Source: Stappia sp. TSB10P1A (GTDB lineage: Bacteria > Pseudomonadota > Alphaproteobacteria > Rhizobiales > Stappiaceae). From it: 64,000 bases of DNA. A model generated the notes under the pieces. That model was not told the DNA's origin, searched no databases, and saw nothing but the letters and a program-made list of their open reading frames with translations. Of this stretch, positions 16,906 through 26,215 are shown piece by piece (the stretch's first letter is position 1; every line of letters starts with the position of its first letter). Both the position numbers and the translations under genes were made by a program. The stretch is from positions 434,001 through 498,000 of the forward strand of contig NZ_FYAU01000029.1 of assembly GCF_900185725.1 (NCBI RefSeq), written 5' to 3'.

Positions 16906-18178
16906 AGCCTCGGGGGCCCCCGTCTGGACCCGACTGCCGCCATCGCGGCCCGCCGCCCTTCGTCGCCCCGACACCTATGATCTGTGGCTCCTTGCCGCCG
17001 GCCTTGTGATCGTCGGCACGGTGGTCTTCAACTTCTTCCTGGCCTTCCTCAACACCCGGGTGATGGGCATTTCCCAGAACACGGTGATGCTGGCGGAACT
17101 GGTACTGATTGCCGGGGCGTTGCTGCTCGCCGCCGACCGCCGGGCCGGGCTCTACGCGCTGCTCGCCATCTATCTGTCCTATATGGCGCTGATCCTGGCG
17201 CTGCGACCGGAACTCGACCTCAAGGCGATCCGCGACGGGCTCATTCCCATCGTCTTCTACTTTCTTGGCCGCCGGGTCCGGGACATCGCCGGCGTCGATC
17301 GGATCGTGCTGCTCACCGCCGCCATCGTGGTGGCGGTCGGCCTGTTCGAGTATTTCCTGCTCGATCTCTTCATCGCCTATGTCAACGTGCTGCAATACTA
17401 CGTCGCCCGTGGCTCGCTGGAGGTCGCCGAGCATATCGTCGAGGGGTCCTCGCTGTTCATCAGCGGCATCCGCATGGAAGGGCGCAACATGCTGCCGTTT
17501 CTGGGCACGCACCGTGTCTCCTCGGTGTTCCTCGAACCCGTCGGCATGGGCAATTACGGTGCCTTCCTGGTGCTCTGGGCGGTGTTCCGCAAGGACATGG
17601 CGGGACGCGGCCTGCTGTTCTTCGCCGGCTGTGTCGTTCTCATCCTGTGCGATGCCCGCTTCGGCACGATGGTCTGCTTCGCCAGTGTCGGGGCGATGCT
17701 TTTCTATCGGCTGGTGCCGTCCCTGATCTGGTTTCTGGTCCCGGCCCTCATCATCCTGGCGATGGCGATCTACGGCATGACCACGGATGCCTTGCGCTGG
17801 GACGACAATTTTGGCGGTCGCTGGCTGCATGCCTCGTGGCTGCTGCTCAAGCTCGATATCCAGGGCGTCTTCGGCATCTCCACCTATGACGGTTTCCTGG
17901 AGGACAATGGCTATGCCTATTCGCTCCACCAGTTCGGCCTCATCGGCGTCGCCGGCCTGTGGGCGCTCTACATTTTCGCGCCGCTGCGCTCGCTCGATGC
18001 CTGGCGCTTCCGTGTCCCGATCATCGTCTATATCTGCCTGCTGATGGTGGTCTCCGCCTCGCTCTTTTCGATCAAGACCGCCGCCCTGTTCTGGTTCTGC
18101 GCCGGCGCCGTCGATGTCTGGCGGGGCTTTGCCTCCGGCCGGGCTCAGCCCGTCGCGCCCCCCAGCGCCTCCCGGTAG
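16886..18178 (+). CDS. Wzy-like polysaccharide polymerase (multi-pass membrane protein)
   Basis: 430 residues, with about ten hydrophobic helices beginning near residue 33 (DLWLLAAGLVIVGTVVFNFF). A large loop around residues 165-215 contains EGRNMLPFLGTHRVSSVFLEPVGMGNYG; such Arg/Glu-rich extracytoplasmic loops are typical of O-antigen polymerase/ligase-type proteins. No kinase or transferase motif is present. The start lies inside the end of the chain-length gene (20-bp overlap), which supports a joint role: polymerising repeat units whose length the Wzz protein controls. Low sequence conservation in this class means the exact polymer cannot be deduced. The 3' end overlaps the convergent GT4 gene by 34 bp. 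Confidence 0.75.
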   Translation: MSRWRPEASGAPVWTRLPPSRPAALRRPDTYDLWLLAAGLVIVGTVVFNFFLAFLNTRVMGISQNTVMLAELVLIAGALLLAADRRAGLYALLAIYLSYMALILALRPELDLKAIRDGLIPIVFYFLGRRVRDIAGVDRIVLLTAAIVVAVGLFEYFLLDLFIAYVNVLQYYVARGSLEVAEHIVEGSSLFISGIRMEGRNMLPFLGTHRVSSVFLEPVGMGNYGAFLVLWAVFRKDMAGRGLLFFAGCVVLILCDARFGTMVCFASVGAMLFYRLVPSLIWFLVPALIILAMAIYGMTTDALRWDDNFGGRWLHASWLLLKLDIQGVFGISTYDGFLEDNGYAYSLHQFGLIGVAGLWALYIFAPLRSLDAWRFRVPIIVYICLLMVVSASLFSIKTAALFWFCAGAVDVWRGFASGRAQPVAPPSASR

Positions 18179-19353
18179 AAGTCGGCATAGCGCTCGGCGG
18201 TGCCGTCCCAGGAATAGATCCGCGCCACCGCCATGGCGTCCTGGCGCAGGGCCTGCGGCGCAGCAGCGAGCCGCGCATGGGCGGCCTCCAGCGCCTCCGC
18301 CGCCTGTTCGGAATTGGCGAAGTCCGCCAGCGTGATCCCGGCATGCCGCTGCGCGAAGGCGATGAAGGCGGAATTCGGCTCGATCACCGGAACGAGACCT
18401 GCGCTCATCGCCTCGATCAGGGCGAGGCCGAAGCCTTCATAGACCGAGGCGCTGGCGAAGAGGCTGGAGCGGCCGACGATCTCGCGCATGGCCGTATCGT
18501 CCGGCCCGACATGGAGCTGCGCCTTGCCGGTCAGCCCGCGCTCGGCGATCATCGCCTCCACGTCCGCGGCGCTCCAGTCGAAGGGCGTGCCGACGATGTC
18601 GAGCCGCCAGTCGGGATCGCGCCGGCACAGCAGGGCGAGCGCGTCGAGCACCCGGTCGATGCGCTTGTTGTGCGACAGCCGGCCGATGGTGACGATCCCC
18701 TTGACCGGCGCCTTCGATCCCGCGTCCCCCAGCTTGGCAAGGTCGACGCCGTTCTCGATCAAGCGGACCTTGCTGGGGGCGATGGCGGCGAAGCGGTCGT
18801 AGTCGCTCTGGCTGCAGCAGGCGAGGCCCCGATAGGCGGTGGCCGAGAGCCGGGTCAGCGTGTTGAACCAGACCGTCTTCAGCCCGCCCGCCGTGCCGCT
18901 GTGGAAGAAGCCGCCATGGGTGGTGGCGACCAGCGGCTTGCGGTGAAACGGGGCGGCGAGCGCCAGCGCGTCGAAGAAGAAGTCGATGGCGTGGACATGC
19001 ACGAGATCCGCCTCGGCGATCGCCCGGAACACCCCCGGCGTCACCGGATAGCGGGTCGAGCCGTGCCAGGGCAGGCGGATCACCTCGACCCCGTCGATCA
19101 CCTCGCGCGCCGGCAGGCGCTCGCGCGTGCCGCCGCGGAACACCCGGTCGCAGGTGACGATCGTTACCCGCGCGAACCGGTCCTTCTGGCGGGCCACAAG
19201 GCTTGCGACGAAATCCTCCAGCCCGCCGACGCTCGGCTTGTACTGGCGCACCACATGCACCAGCCGCAGGCGGTCCAGCGGGTCGCCGGTCGCCGCCTCG
19301 GCGAGGCTGCGGTCGGGGGCATCGCGGTTGGGGGCGCTGGCGGGAGCGCTCAT
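18145..19353 (-). CDS. Glycosyltransferase family 4
   Basis: 402 residues. GT-B fold: the N-terminal domain starts VHVVRQYKPSVGGLEDFVASLV, the glycine-rich acceptor-side loop of GT4 enzymes. The C-terminal domain has GIVTIGRLSHNKRIDRVLDAL and the nucleotide-sugar EX7E region SVYEGFGLALIEAMSAG. The pattern is close to GumH-type mannosyltransferases, but the donor sugar is not certain. Cytoplasmic, at the membrane face, adding one sugar to the lipid-linked repeat unit. It lies downstream of the deacetylase gene with a 4-bp overlap (two-gene minus-strand unit) inside the otherwise plus-strand locus. Confidence 0.85.
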   Translation of the reverse strand: MSAPASAPNRDAPDRSLAEAATGDPLDRLRLVHVVRQYKPSVGGLEDFVASLVARQKDRFARVTIVTCDRVFRGGTRERLPAREVIDGVEVIRLPWHGSTRYPVTPGVFRAIAEADLVHVHAIDFFFDALALAAPFHRKPLVATTHGGFFHSGTAGGLKTVWFNTLTRLSATAYRGLACCSQSDYDRFAAIAPSKVRLIENGVDLAKLGDAGSKAPVKGIVTIGRLSHNKRIDRVLDALALLCRRDPDWRLDIVGTPFDWSAADVEAMIAERGLTGKAQLHVGPDDTAMREIVGRSSLFASASVYEGFGLALIEAMSAGLVPVIEPNSAFIAFAQRHAGITLADFANSEQAAEALEAAHARLAAAPQALRQDAMAVARIYSWDGTAERYADFYREALGGATG

Positions 19354-20459
19354 GCGGCGGGCTCCGCGATGCCGGCCAGCGGACTGCCGCCGCGCGCGGC
19401 GATGGCGCGGAACAGCCCGTCGATACCACAGGCGGTATAGGCGGCGGAGTCCTCGGTGTATTCGGCGTTCTGCCGGGGCAGGGTGAAGAGATGGTGCGCG
19501 TGCTCGGGAAACAGCGAGCCCGGCATGGTGGTGACGGCGGTGCGGAAGCCCGCCTCGCGCACGATCCGCGGCTCGCGCTCGCCCGACAGGGACGGCGGGC
19601 CGTAGGGATAGGCGAAATGCGGCACCTCGCGGCCGAGCAGCGTTTCCAGATAGGCCTTGTTGTCGGCAATGTCGGAGCGCAGGTCGGCCTCATTGAGCAG
19701 GGCGAGGGCGCGGTGGGTCGTGGTATGGGCGGCGATCTCGATCAAGGGATGCCGGTCGGCGGCGACGACGCCGGCCTCATCCAGAATGTGCCGGTCGATC
19801 GCATCGGCAAGCGAGATGCCGTGGGAGCGGAAGGTCGGGGCCAGCATCTCCGCCCGGCGGAAGTCGCCCCAGACCCAGGCGATGGCGCGCCGCAGGCCGC
19901 CGATCTTGCTGTCGAGGTCCGGGCACAGGAAGCGCGCGTCCATCGCCTCGATCTCGATCCGCTCGCGGGCGCGGAACAGTTCGGTAAGGCCGAGCCACCA
20001 GGCGTTGAGGGTGCGGGTCGTCATTTCGGTCGGCACATAGATCGTTGCCGGCGCGGCATATTTCTCCAGCACCGGCAGCGCCAGGTCGATGTTCGAGCGA
20101 TAGCCGTCGTCGAAGGTCAGCACCGCGAAGGGGCGCGGGTCGTTCTCAGCCAGCCGGCGGATCGCCTCGTCCAGCGTCACCACCTCGCGGCCGCGCTGCC
20201 TCAGTCCGGCCAGGATCCGCTCGAAGTCGTCGATCCGGCATCCCTGGTCGAGCTGGGCGCGGGGATCGCGGGTGAAGTCGTGGAACATCAGGATGACGCC
20301 GGAGCCGCCATAGCGCCGGGCGAGGAGGCGGGTGAGGCCGCTGTTCGCCAGCAGCCGCAGGCCGAGCGTCTTCGCCCGCCGGCGGGTGAGGTCAGCGAGG
20401 TTCGGTCGCGGCCGTGTCGCGGGGCGTGCCTGCACGGTGTCCTCGGTCGTTGCCGTCAT
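19350..20459 (-). CDS. Polysaccharide deacetylase (NodB/CE4 fold)
   Basis: 369 residues. The NodB-homology domain starts near residue 50 (GVILMFHDFT). Catalytic motifs: AVLTFDDGYRSN (Asp-Asp metal and base) and the metal His pair in EIAAHTTTHRALALL. A long insertion of about 90 residues lies between them, as in several envelope-polysaccharide CE4 proteins. There is no signal peptide in the first 45 residues, only an Arg-rich stretch, so it may act on cytoplasmic lipid-linked intermediates (inference). Probably N-deacetylates a sugar of the locus polymer. Upstream gene of the minus-strand pair with the GT4 gene. Confidence 0.85.
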   Translation of the reverse strand: MTATTEDTVQARPATRPRPNLADLTRRRAKTLGLRLLANSGLTRLLARRYGGSGVILMFHDFTRDPRAQLDQGCRIDDFERILAGLRQRGREVVTLDEAIRRLAENDPRPFAVLTFDDGYRSNIDLALPVLEKYAAPATIYVPTEMTTRTLNAWWLGLTELFRARERIEIEAMDARFLCPDLDSKIGGLRRAIAWVWGDFRRAEMLAPTFRSHGISLADAIDRHILDEAGVVAADRHPLIEIAAHTTTHRALALLNEADLRSDIADNKAYLETLLGREVPHFAYPYGPPSLSGEREPRIVREAGFRTAVTTMPGSLFPEHAHHLFTLPRQNAEYTEDSAAYTACGIDGLFRAIAARGGSPLAGIAEPAA

Positions 20460-20759
20460 CTTCTTGCCATCCTGTCATGCAGGAAGTCTGCGCCGCGCAT
20501 CGCGCTGCCGTCGCCCGCGAAGCTAGGATCAAGGTATGAACGGCCGGTTGCCGCTGGCCGGACAGGCCAGCGTTTTCGGCCCCATGGTAAAGCAAGATTG
20601 AAGCGGGGTCGCCGGACCGCCCTGTCCTTTTGCGGCAAGCTCCGATTAACTCAACCGGCCGGAAACGCGCCCGCACGACTGGCGAAACGGCCCCGAACAC
20701 GGGCGATTAACATGTTTCCGCTATCAGGCGGGGTAGACTCACCGCCTAGGACAAGCTCC
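20460..20759. promoter_or_regulatory. Divergent promoter region within polysaccharide locus
   Basis: 300 bases between the divergent deacetylase and GT4 genes, holding the promoters for both directions. TTAAC-containing, relatively AT-rich boxes occur near 20646 and 20707. AGGCGG/CCGCCT arms at 20726-20731 and 20742-20747 can pair just before the plus-strand ribosome site. A 21-codon ORF at 20536 was seen but has no support. No operator can be assigned. Confidence 0.4.
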
Positions 20760-22007
20760 ATGAACCCGCCCAGGCCGATGCGCATCTTGATGGCTTGCGC
20801 TGCCTTTCCGCCCTACATGGACGGCGGCGGGCCGATTTCCGCCCTGATGCTCGCGCGCATGCTCGCGGGCGAGGGGCATGTGCTGCGCGTCGTCAATGCG
20901 GCGGACGAGGAGGGGCTGGAGCGCCTCGACGGGTTCGAGGTCCGGCGCATCCGCCCGACCAATGTCTACTGGAACTATCGCCGGCCCCGCCCGACCTGGA
21001 AGAAGGCCGTCTGGCACCTGCTGGAAAACGGCAACCCGCGCGCCTTCCAGGTGATGCGCCGCGAGATCGCCGACTTCCGGCCCGATGTGCTGCTGACCGA
21101 CAGTATCGAGAACATCAACGTCGCCTCCTGGGCGGCGGCCCGCTCGCTCGGTGTGCCGGTGGCGCATACGCTGCGCAGCGCCTTCCTGCTGTGCTGGCGC
21201 GGCGTCATGCAGAAGCCCGACGGACGCAACTGCGAAAGCCAGTGCACCGGCTGCTGGCTGACCTCGCTCGGCAAGCGCCATTTCACCCGCTATGTCGATG
21301 CGGTCTGCGGCGAGAGCCGGGAGGTGATCGAACGGCATGTCTCGGCCGGCTATTTCCCCAATGCCTTGAGCGCCCGCATTCCCGGCGCCGTCGACAGGGT
21401 TGCCGGCGCCGCGGCCCGCCCCTTCCCGGCGGGCCGTCCCTTGCGCGTCGGCTTTCTCAGCGTCCACACGCCGTTCAAGGGGCTGCAGGTGCTGGGCGAG
21501 GCGGCCTGTGCCGCCACCGGCCGGCCGGTGGACTATGTCATCGCCGGCACGGCGCCGGACGGCAGCGAGGCACCGGCGCTCACCCGCGCCTTTCCCCCCG
21601 AGCGCACCCGCTTCCTCGGCTGGAGCGATCCGGCGGCGTTCTTCCCGCAGATCGACCTGCTGGTGTTCCCCTCGCTCGGCCGCGAGGCCTTCGGCCGTGT
21701 CGCCATTGAGGCCTTCGCCCATGGCGTGCCGGTGCTCGGCTCCGATCTCGGCGGCATCGCCGAGACGGTGGCCGACGACCATAACGGCTTCCTGTTCCCG
21801 CCCGGCGATGTCGCCGCGCTCGCCGCGCTGATCGACCGGGTCGCCGGCGACGGTGCGCTTTACGAGCGGCTGTCGCGGGGGGCGCTGGCCTCCGCCGAGC
21901 CCTATTATCGGCCGCATGTCGCCGCCGCCTATACGAGGTTCCTGACGAGTGCCATCGACCATGCGGCGGCGCGCCTGGAGCGCGGGCGCGAGCAGGTGGC
22001 CTCATGA
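20760..22007 (+). CDS. Glycosyltransferase family 4
   Basis: 415 residues from ATG 20760 (TAGGA about 9 bases upstream). N-terminal GT-B domain: MRILMACAAFPPYMDGGGP then ISALMLARMLAGEGH. It contains a Cys-rich insertion (NCESQCTGCWLTSLGKRHF, residues about 160-180) that could bind a metal, as in several GT4 enzymes of exopolysaccharide clusters. C-terminal donor domain: PLRVGFLSVHTPFKGLQVLGE and the EX7E motif EAFGRVAIEAFAHGVPVLGS. It overlaps the flippase gene by 4 bp. Donor and acceptor sugars unknown; cytoplasmic assembly of the repeat unit is inferred from context. Confidence 0.87.
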   Translation: MNPPRPMRILMACAAFPPYMDGGGPISALMLARMLAGEGHVLRVVNAADEEGLERLDGFEVRRIRPTNVYWNYRRPRPTWKKAVWHLLENGNPRAFQVMRREIADFRPDVLLTDSIENINVASWAAARSLGVPVAHTLRSAFLLCWRGVMQKPDGRNCESQCTGCWLTSLGKRHFTRYVDAVCGESREVIERHVSAGYFPNALSARIPGAVDRVAGAAARPFPAGRPLRVGFLSVHTPFKGLQVLGEAACAATGRPVDYVIAGTAPDGSEAPALTRAFPPERTRFLGWSDPAAFFPQIDLLVFPSLGREAFGRVAIEAFAHGVPVLGSDLGGIAETVADDHNGFLFPPGDVAALAALIDRVAGDGALYERLSRGALASAEPYYRPHVAAAYTRFLTSAIDHAAARLERGREQVAS

Positions 22008-23386
22008 TCGGGCGGATCCGCGCCATTATCGCCAGCAAGGGAGGTCGCAAGATCTTCTGGGCGCTGGTCAGCCGGGGCAGCAGCACGGTGCTGAGCTTCG
22101 CCCTGCTTCTGGTGGCGAGCCGGGTGCTCGATACCGACGAATACGGCCTCTACATCTTCCTGTTCTCGATCGGCTCCTCGCTCGGGCTGATCGCCGTCTT
22201 CGGCCAGCAGGTCCTGCTGATGAAGCACTTCCGCGTGGCCGAGCATGTGCGCGGGGAGACCAACCAGCCGATCCTCTTCTACAACGCGCTGTGGCTCGGC
22301 GTCGGCTGCGGCGGCCAGGTGCTGGCGGCGCTTGTCGTCTGGATCTTCTCCGACCGGCTCCCCTATCCTTACGACCACCTGCCGGTCGCCCTGCTGTTCG
22401 GGGCGATCTTCACCTTGAGCGAATATCTGCAGAGCTATTTCATCGTCCATGCGCGCATCGTGCTGGCCCTGGTGCCGCGCGAGAATCTCTGGCGCCTGGT
22501 GTCCAGCCTGACGCTGGTGGGCCTTGCCTGGGCCGGCCTGCTGCACACCGGCGCTGCGGCGATCGAGATCGTCACCGGCCTGCTCGCGCTGATGGTCGGC
22601 TACCAGTTCGTCCGCTTCGTCGGCCGGGAGGGGCTGTCGTTCCTGGGTTCCGCCGAGGCCCGGGCGCAGGTCCCCTCGCGCGCCTGGCGCCGCGAGACGC
22701 TGACCTTCTCGGCCAACGGCTTCTTCTCGGCCGCCGCGGTCTATTTCGAGACGATCCTGATCGGCATCGCCATCGGCCTGGACGTTGCGGCCTTCTATTT
22801 CGTCGCCACCCGCATCGCCTCCCTGTTGATCCTGCCGGTGCTGGCGATCGACACGGTCGGCGTGCCGCTGATTTCCGCCCGCTTCCAGGAGCGGGACTAT
22901 GCCGGCGCGCAGAAGCTCGTCTCCATGCTGTCGGCGGGCAGTTTCGTGCTGGCCTTCATCGGCGGCCTCGCCCTGCTGGTGGTCGGGCCCTTCGTGCTGC
23001 ATCTGTTCAATCCCGCCTTTGTCGAGCATTTCCCGGTGCTGGTGCTGCTGTCGATCGGGGCGATTGCCCATGCCTTCTTCGGGCCCGGCACCTGGCTGAT
23101 GATGATCGGCGGCGGCGAGGCCTATCTGCTCAAGGCGCGCAGCCTGGTGTTCGCGGCCTATCTCGGCCTGCTCTTCCTGCTGGCCAGCCAGTTCGGACCG
23201 GAAGGCGTCGCCATGGCCGGCGTCATCGAACTGGTGACGCTGCACCTGATCTCGCGCCGCTGGGTGCTGCGCAAGTGGCAGGTCGACAATGCCGCCACCT
23301 CGTTCCTGGTCCTGCGCTGGCGCGAGAGGCGGGCGACGGGCGAGGCCGCTCGGCAATTGGAGGCGGGGGACAATGGCCGTCTCTAG
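22004..23386 (+). CDS. Wzx-like polysaccharide flippase
   Basis: 460 residues, with about 12-14 hydrophobic helices. The N-terminus SRGSSTVLSFALLLVASRVLDTDEYGLYIFLFSI is the typical opening of the MATE-like oligosaccharide flippase superfamily (small/polar residues, then R-x-L and EYG-LYIF). It moves the lipid-linked repeat unit across the inner membrane before polymerisation. Start ATG 22004 overlaps the GT4 stop; the gene end overlaps the GH5 start by 14 bp. With the Wzy-like and Wzz-like proteins it makes a complete Wzx/Wzy-type set, although no priming transferase or outer-membrane exporter is in the window. Confidence 0.87.
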   Translation: MIGRIRAIIASKGGRKIFWALVSRGSSTVLSFALLLVASRVLDTDEYGLYIFLFSIGSSLGLIAVFGQQVLLMKHFRVAEHVRGETNQPILFYNALWLGVGCGGQVLAALVVWIFSDRLPYPYDHLPVALLFGAIFTLSEYLQSYFIVHARIVLALVPRENLWRLVSSLTLVGLAWAGLLHTGAAAIEIVTGLLALMVGYQFVRFVGREGLSFLGSAEARAQVPSRAWRRETLTFSANGFFSAAAVYFETILIGIAIGLDVAAFYFVATRIASLLILPVLAIDTVGVPLISARFQERDYAGAQKLVSMLSAGSFVLAFIGGLALLVVGPFVLHLFNPAFVEHFPVLVLLSIGAIAHAFFGPGTWLMMIGGGEAYLLKARSLVFAAYLGLLFLLASQFGPEGVAMAGVIELVTLHLISRRWVLRKWQVDNAATSFLVLRWRERRATGEAARQLEAGDNGRL

Positions 23387-24425
23387 GATCATAGCCGGCG
23401 GCGTTCTCGCCGCCTTGCTGCTTGGCGCGCTGCCCGTGGGCGCGGCCGAGTGCCTGCGCGGCGCCAATGCGGCCGGCGCCGAGTTCGGCGAGGCGCTGCC
23501 CGGCGAGTTCGGCCGTCACTACATCTATCCCTCAGCCGAGACCCTGCGCTACCTGCGCTCGAAGGGGATGAATGTCGTCCGCCTGCCGTTCCGCTGGGAG
23601 CGGCTGCAGAAGCGGCAATTCGCCGAGTTCGATGCGACCGAGCTGACGCGCCTGCGCGAGACGGTCGCGGCCGCCACCGGGCTCGGCATGACGGTCGTGC
23701 TCGATCCGCACAATTTCGCCATGTACTACCAGAAGACCATCGGCAGCGACGATGTGCCGATTGCCGCCTTCGCCGATTTCTGGCGTCGTCTCGCGCCGCT
23801 CTTTGCCGGGCGCGACGACGTCATCTATCTGCTCATGAACGAACCGGCCTTGATCACGGCGCAGCACTGGCTGCCGTCCGCCAATGCGGCCATCGCCGAG
23901 ATCCGCGCCGCCGGCGCCGACAATTTCATCCTCGTGCCGGGCACCATCTGGACCGGCGCCGTTCACTGGTATGCCGATCAGCCGGGCGGCTCCAATGCGC
24001 AGGTGATGCGCGGCGTCATCGACCCGCTCAATCACTACGGCTTCGACATCCACCAGTATCTCGACGACGACTATTCCGGCACCAGGACCGCCTGCAACAA
24101 GGTGGACGAGGCGATCGCCGCGCTGGAGCGCGTCACCGCCTGGATGGAGGAGACCGGCAACCGCGCCTTCCTCGGCGAGTTCGGCGGCCATGCCCGCCCC
24201 GATTGCTATCGCGGCCTTGCCCGCCTCGTCGGCCTTGTCAACGCGCGCCCCGACATCTGGGCCGGCTGGGCGATCTGGGCCGCCGGCGACTGGTGGGGCG
24301 ACCATCCGCTCTCGGTGCAGCCGCTCGAGGACGGGCTCGACCGGCCGCAGATGGTGGCGATCGAGCATTTCATCCCGCGCCGGACAGAGCAGGAGCGCAC
24401 ATGCGAGGCGTTGCGCCGCCGATGA
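23373..24425 (+). CDS. Secreted GH5 endoglycanase (cellulase-like)
   Basis: 350 residues from ATG 23373, with GGAGG 8 bases before. N-terminal signal: residues 4-24 hydrophobic, ending GAAECLRG, so exported. The GH5 barrel follows: GMNVVRLPFRWERLQ, MTVVLDPHNFAMYY, the acid/base Glu in VIYLLMNEPALI, YGFDIHQYLDDDYSGT and the nucleophile Glu in RAFLGEFGGHARP. Placed inside the polysaccharide locus it probably trims or releases the locus polymer or controls its length rather than feeding on plant cellulose (inference). Its end overlaps the next gene by 25 bp. Confidence 0.9.
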   Translation: MAVSRIIAGGVLAALLLGALPVGAAECLRGANAAGAEFGEALPGEFGRHYIYPSAETLRYLRSKGMNVVRLPFRWERLQKRQFAEFDATELTRLRETVAAATGLGMTVVLDPHNFAMYYQKTIGSDDVPIAAFADFWRRLAPLFAGRDDVIYLLMNEPALITAQHWLPSANAAIAEIRAAGADNFILVPGTIWTGAVHWYADQPGGSNAQVMRGVIDPLNHYGFDIHQYLDDDYSGTRTACNKVDEAIAALERVTAWMEETGNRAFLGEFGGHARPDCYRGLARLVGLVNARPDIWAGWAIWAAGDWWGDHPLSVQPLEDGLDRPQMVAIEHFIPRRTEQERTCEALRRR

Positions 24426-26215
24426 CGACGAGGGACCCCGCACCGCGCCTGCCGGTCGCCTTTGCCGGCACCTTCGGTCTGCTGGACATGGCCGGCGGCG
24501 ATGTCGGCGTGGTCGTTTGCGAGCCCTGGGGCTACGAGGCGCTCTGCGCCCGCCGCGCCCTGCGCGTGCTGTCCGACCGCCTGTCGGCGCTGGGCTGTCC
24601 GGTGCTGCGCTACGACCAGCCCGGCGCGGGCGATTCGCTCGCCGGCACGGGAGAGATCGAGGGCCTCGCCCCATTCGAGGCGGCGCTCGCGGCCGCCTGC
24701 GAGACGCTGCTGCGGCACACCAAGGCCACCCGCGTCGTACTGCTCGGCCTCGGGCTCGGCGCGGCCCTGTGCCTGCGCCATGCCGGGACCCATCCGCAAG
24801 GCATCGCCGGCCTCGTGCTGCTGGCGCCGCCGGTCAAGGGGCGCCTCTGGCTGCGCGAGACCCAGGCCCGCGCCTCGATGATCGGCGAGATCACCGGCTC
24901 GGCCCCCGCACCCGGCCCCGGCGAGGCGCTGCAGATCGCCGGCCTGCCCCTGTCCGAGGCGCTTGCCGGCGAGCTTCGCGGCCTCGACCTCGGCTCCCTG
25001 ACGCCGCCGGCCTGTCCGGTGCTGGCGCTGGCGCGCGAGGGACGCTCCGCGGAAATCGCCCTGTGCGAGGCGCTGGCCGGCGCCACCGGCGGCGAGGCCG
25101 GCATCATGGCCGGCTATGACGACCTGATGAGCGACCCGACCGGCTCGATCGTGCCGGAGGCCGATTTCGCGAAGGTCATGTCCTGGCTGCGCCGCCTCCT
25201 GCCGGAGGGCGGTCTGGCGGGCCGTGACGACCTTGTGCCGGCCGCCGCGCCGGCCGCTCTCGCCGCTGCGGACTTCCAGGAAACCCTGTGCCTGTTCGGC
25301 CCGCGCGAGGCCCTGGTCGGGGTCTGGTGCGAGCCCTCCCGTCCGGATCCGCAGGCCCTGCCGGTGATGCTGCTGAATGCCGGCGGCAATCCGCGCGCCG
25401 GCTGGGCCCGCGGCGCGGTGGAACTCGCCCGCGCCCTTGCCATGGCCGGCATCCCCTCCTTCCGCTTCGACCTTGCCGATATCGGCGACAGCCGGCCTCT
25501 GCCCGGCGGCCCCGCCATCGTGCACTACGATCCCGCGCTTCCGGCGCAACTGTCCGCCGCCATCGATCTGTGCGAGGCGAGGGGCGGCGGCAGCCGCGTC
25601 GTCGTCACCGGCAATTGCGGCGGCGCCTATCTGGCGCTGAACGGCGCGGTGACGGACCCGCGCGTCGCCCAGGTGGTGGCGGTCAATCTCCAGCGCTTCC
25701 TGTGGGACCCGCGCGACGATGTCGCCGAGGTGCTGCGCTTCGGTCACAGTTCGGCGAGCGAGTATGGCCGCAAGCTGTTCAACCTGGAGAAATGGAAGCG
25801 GGTGCTGGCCGGCAAGTCCCACCCGATCGGCATCCTGCGCAATCTGGCGATCCGGGCCTGGCGGGAGAGCGAGCGGCGTCTTGCGCCGTTCCTGTTCGGG
25901 CTGGCGCCGTTCTCGCGGCTCTACCGGCAGGTGCATGCCAACCTGGCGACCCTGACCCTGCGCCGCGTCGGCGTCGTCCTCGTCTTCAGCGAGGGCGATC
26001 CCGGCCTTGCCGAGCTGGAGACATTCTTCGGCGAAGGGTGGAAGCGGCTCGCCGCCTATCCGAACATCGCCGTCGTCCTCATTCCGGACGCCGACCACAA
26101 CCTCACGCCGGCGGCGGCGCGGCTGGCGCTGCGCGACCAGGTGATCGCGGCGTCCCTGGGAACCCGTGCCGGGGCGGGAGAGGCCACGGCGGCGGAGGTT
26201 CAGCCCGCCGCGTAA
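24401..26215 (+). CDS. Tandem alpha/beta-hydrolase protein with altered nucleophiles
   Basis: 604 residues from ATG 24401 (AGGAG 5 bases upstream); ATG 24422 is an alternative. Two alpha/beta-hydrolase halves are visible. The first (about 10-270) has PWGYEALCARRALRVLSDRL and LRYDQPGAGDSLAG, but its nucleophile elbow reads LGLGLG, with Gly118 where Ser is expected. The second (about 290-595) has VMLLNAGGNPRAGWARG and the elbow GNCGG with Cys406 as possible nucleophile, then a late Asp and His (IPDADHN). This resembles exosortase-associated hydrolase pairs fused into one chain. It is translationally coupled to the GH5 gene, suggesting polysaccharide acyl-group or transfer chemistry, but the reaction is unknown. 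Confidence 0.7.
   Translation: MRGVAPPMTTRDPAPRLPVAFAGTFGLLDMAGGDVGVVVCEPWGYEALCARRALRVLSDRLSALGCPVLRYDQPGAGDSLAGTGEIEGLAPFEAALAAACETLLRHTKATRVVLLGLGLGAALCLRHAGTHPQGIAGLVLLAPPVKGRLWLRETQARASMIGEITGSAPAPGPGEALQIAGLPLSEALAGELRGLDLGSLTPPACPVLALAREGRSAEIALCEALAGATGGEAGIMAGYDDLMSDPTGSIVPEADFAKVMSWLRRLLPEGGLAGRDDLVPAAAPAALAAADFQETLCLFGPREALVGVWCEPSRPDPQALPVMLLNAGGNPRAGWARGAVELARALAMAGIPSFRFDLADIGDSRPLPGGPAIVHYDPALPAQLSAAIDLCEARGGGSRVVVTGNCGGAYLALNGAVTDPRVAQVVAVNLQRFLWDPRDDVAEVLRFGHSSASEYGRKLFNLEKWKRVLAGKSHPIGILRNLAIRAWRESERRLAPFLFGLAPFSRLYRQVHANLATLTLRRVGVVLVFSEGDPGLAELETFFGEGWKRLAAYPNIAVVLIPDADHNLTPAAARLALRDQVIAASLGTRAGAGEATAAEVQPAA

Noticed and set aside
20536-20601. 21-codon ORF in the deacetylase/GT4 promoter region
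   Set aside because: A weak ribosome site and no coupling to a downstream gene.
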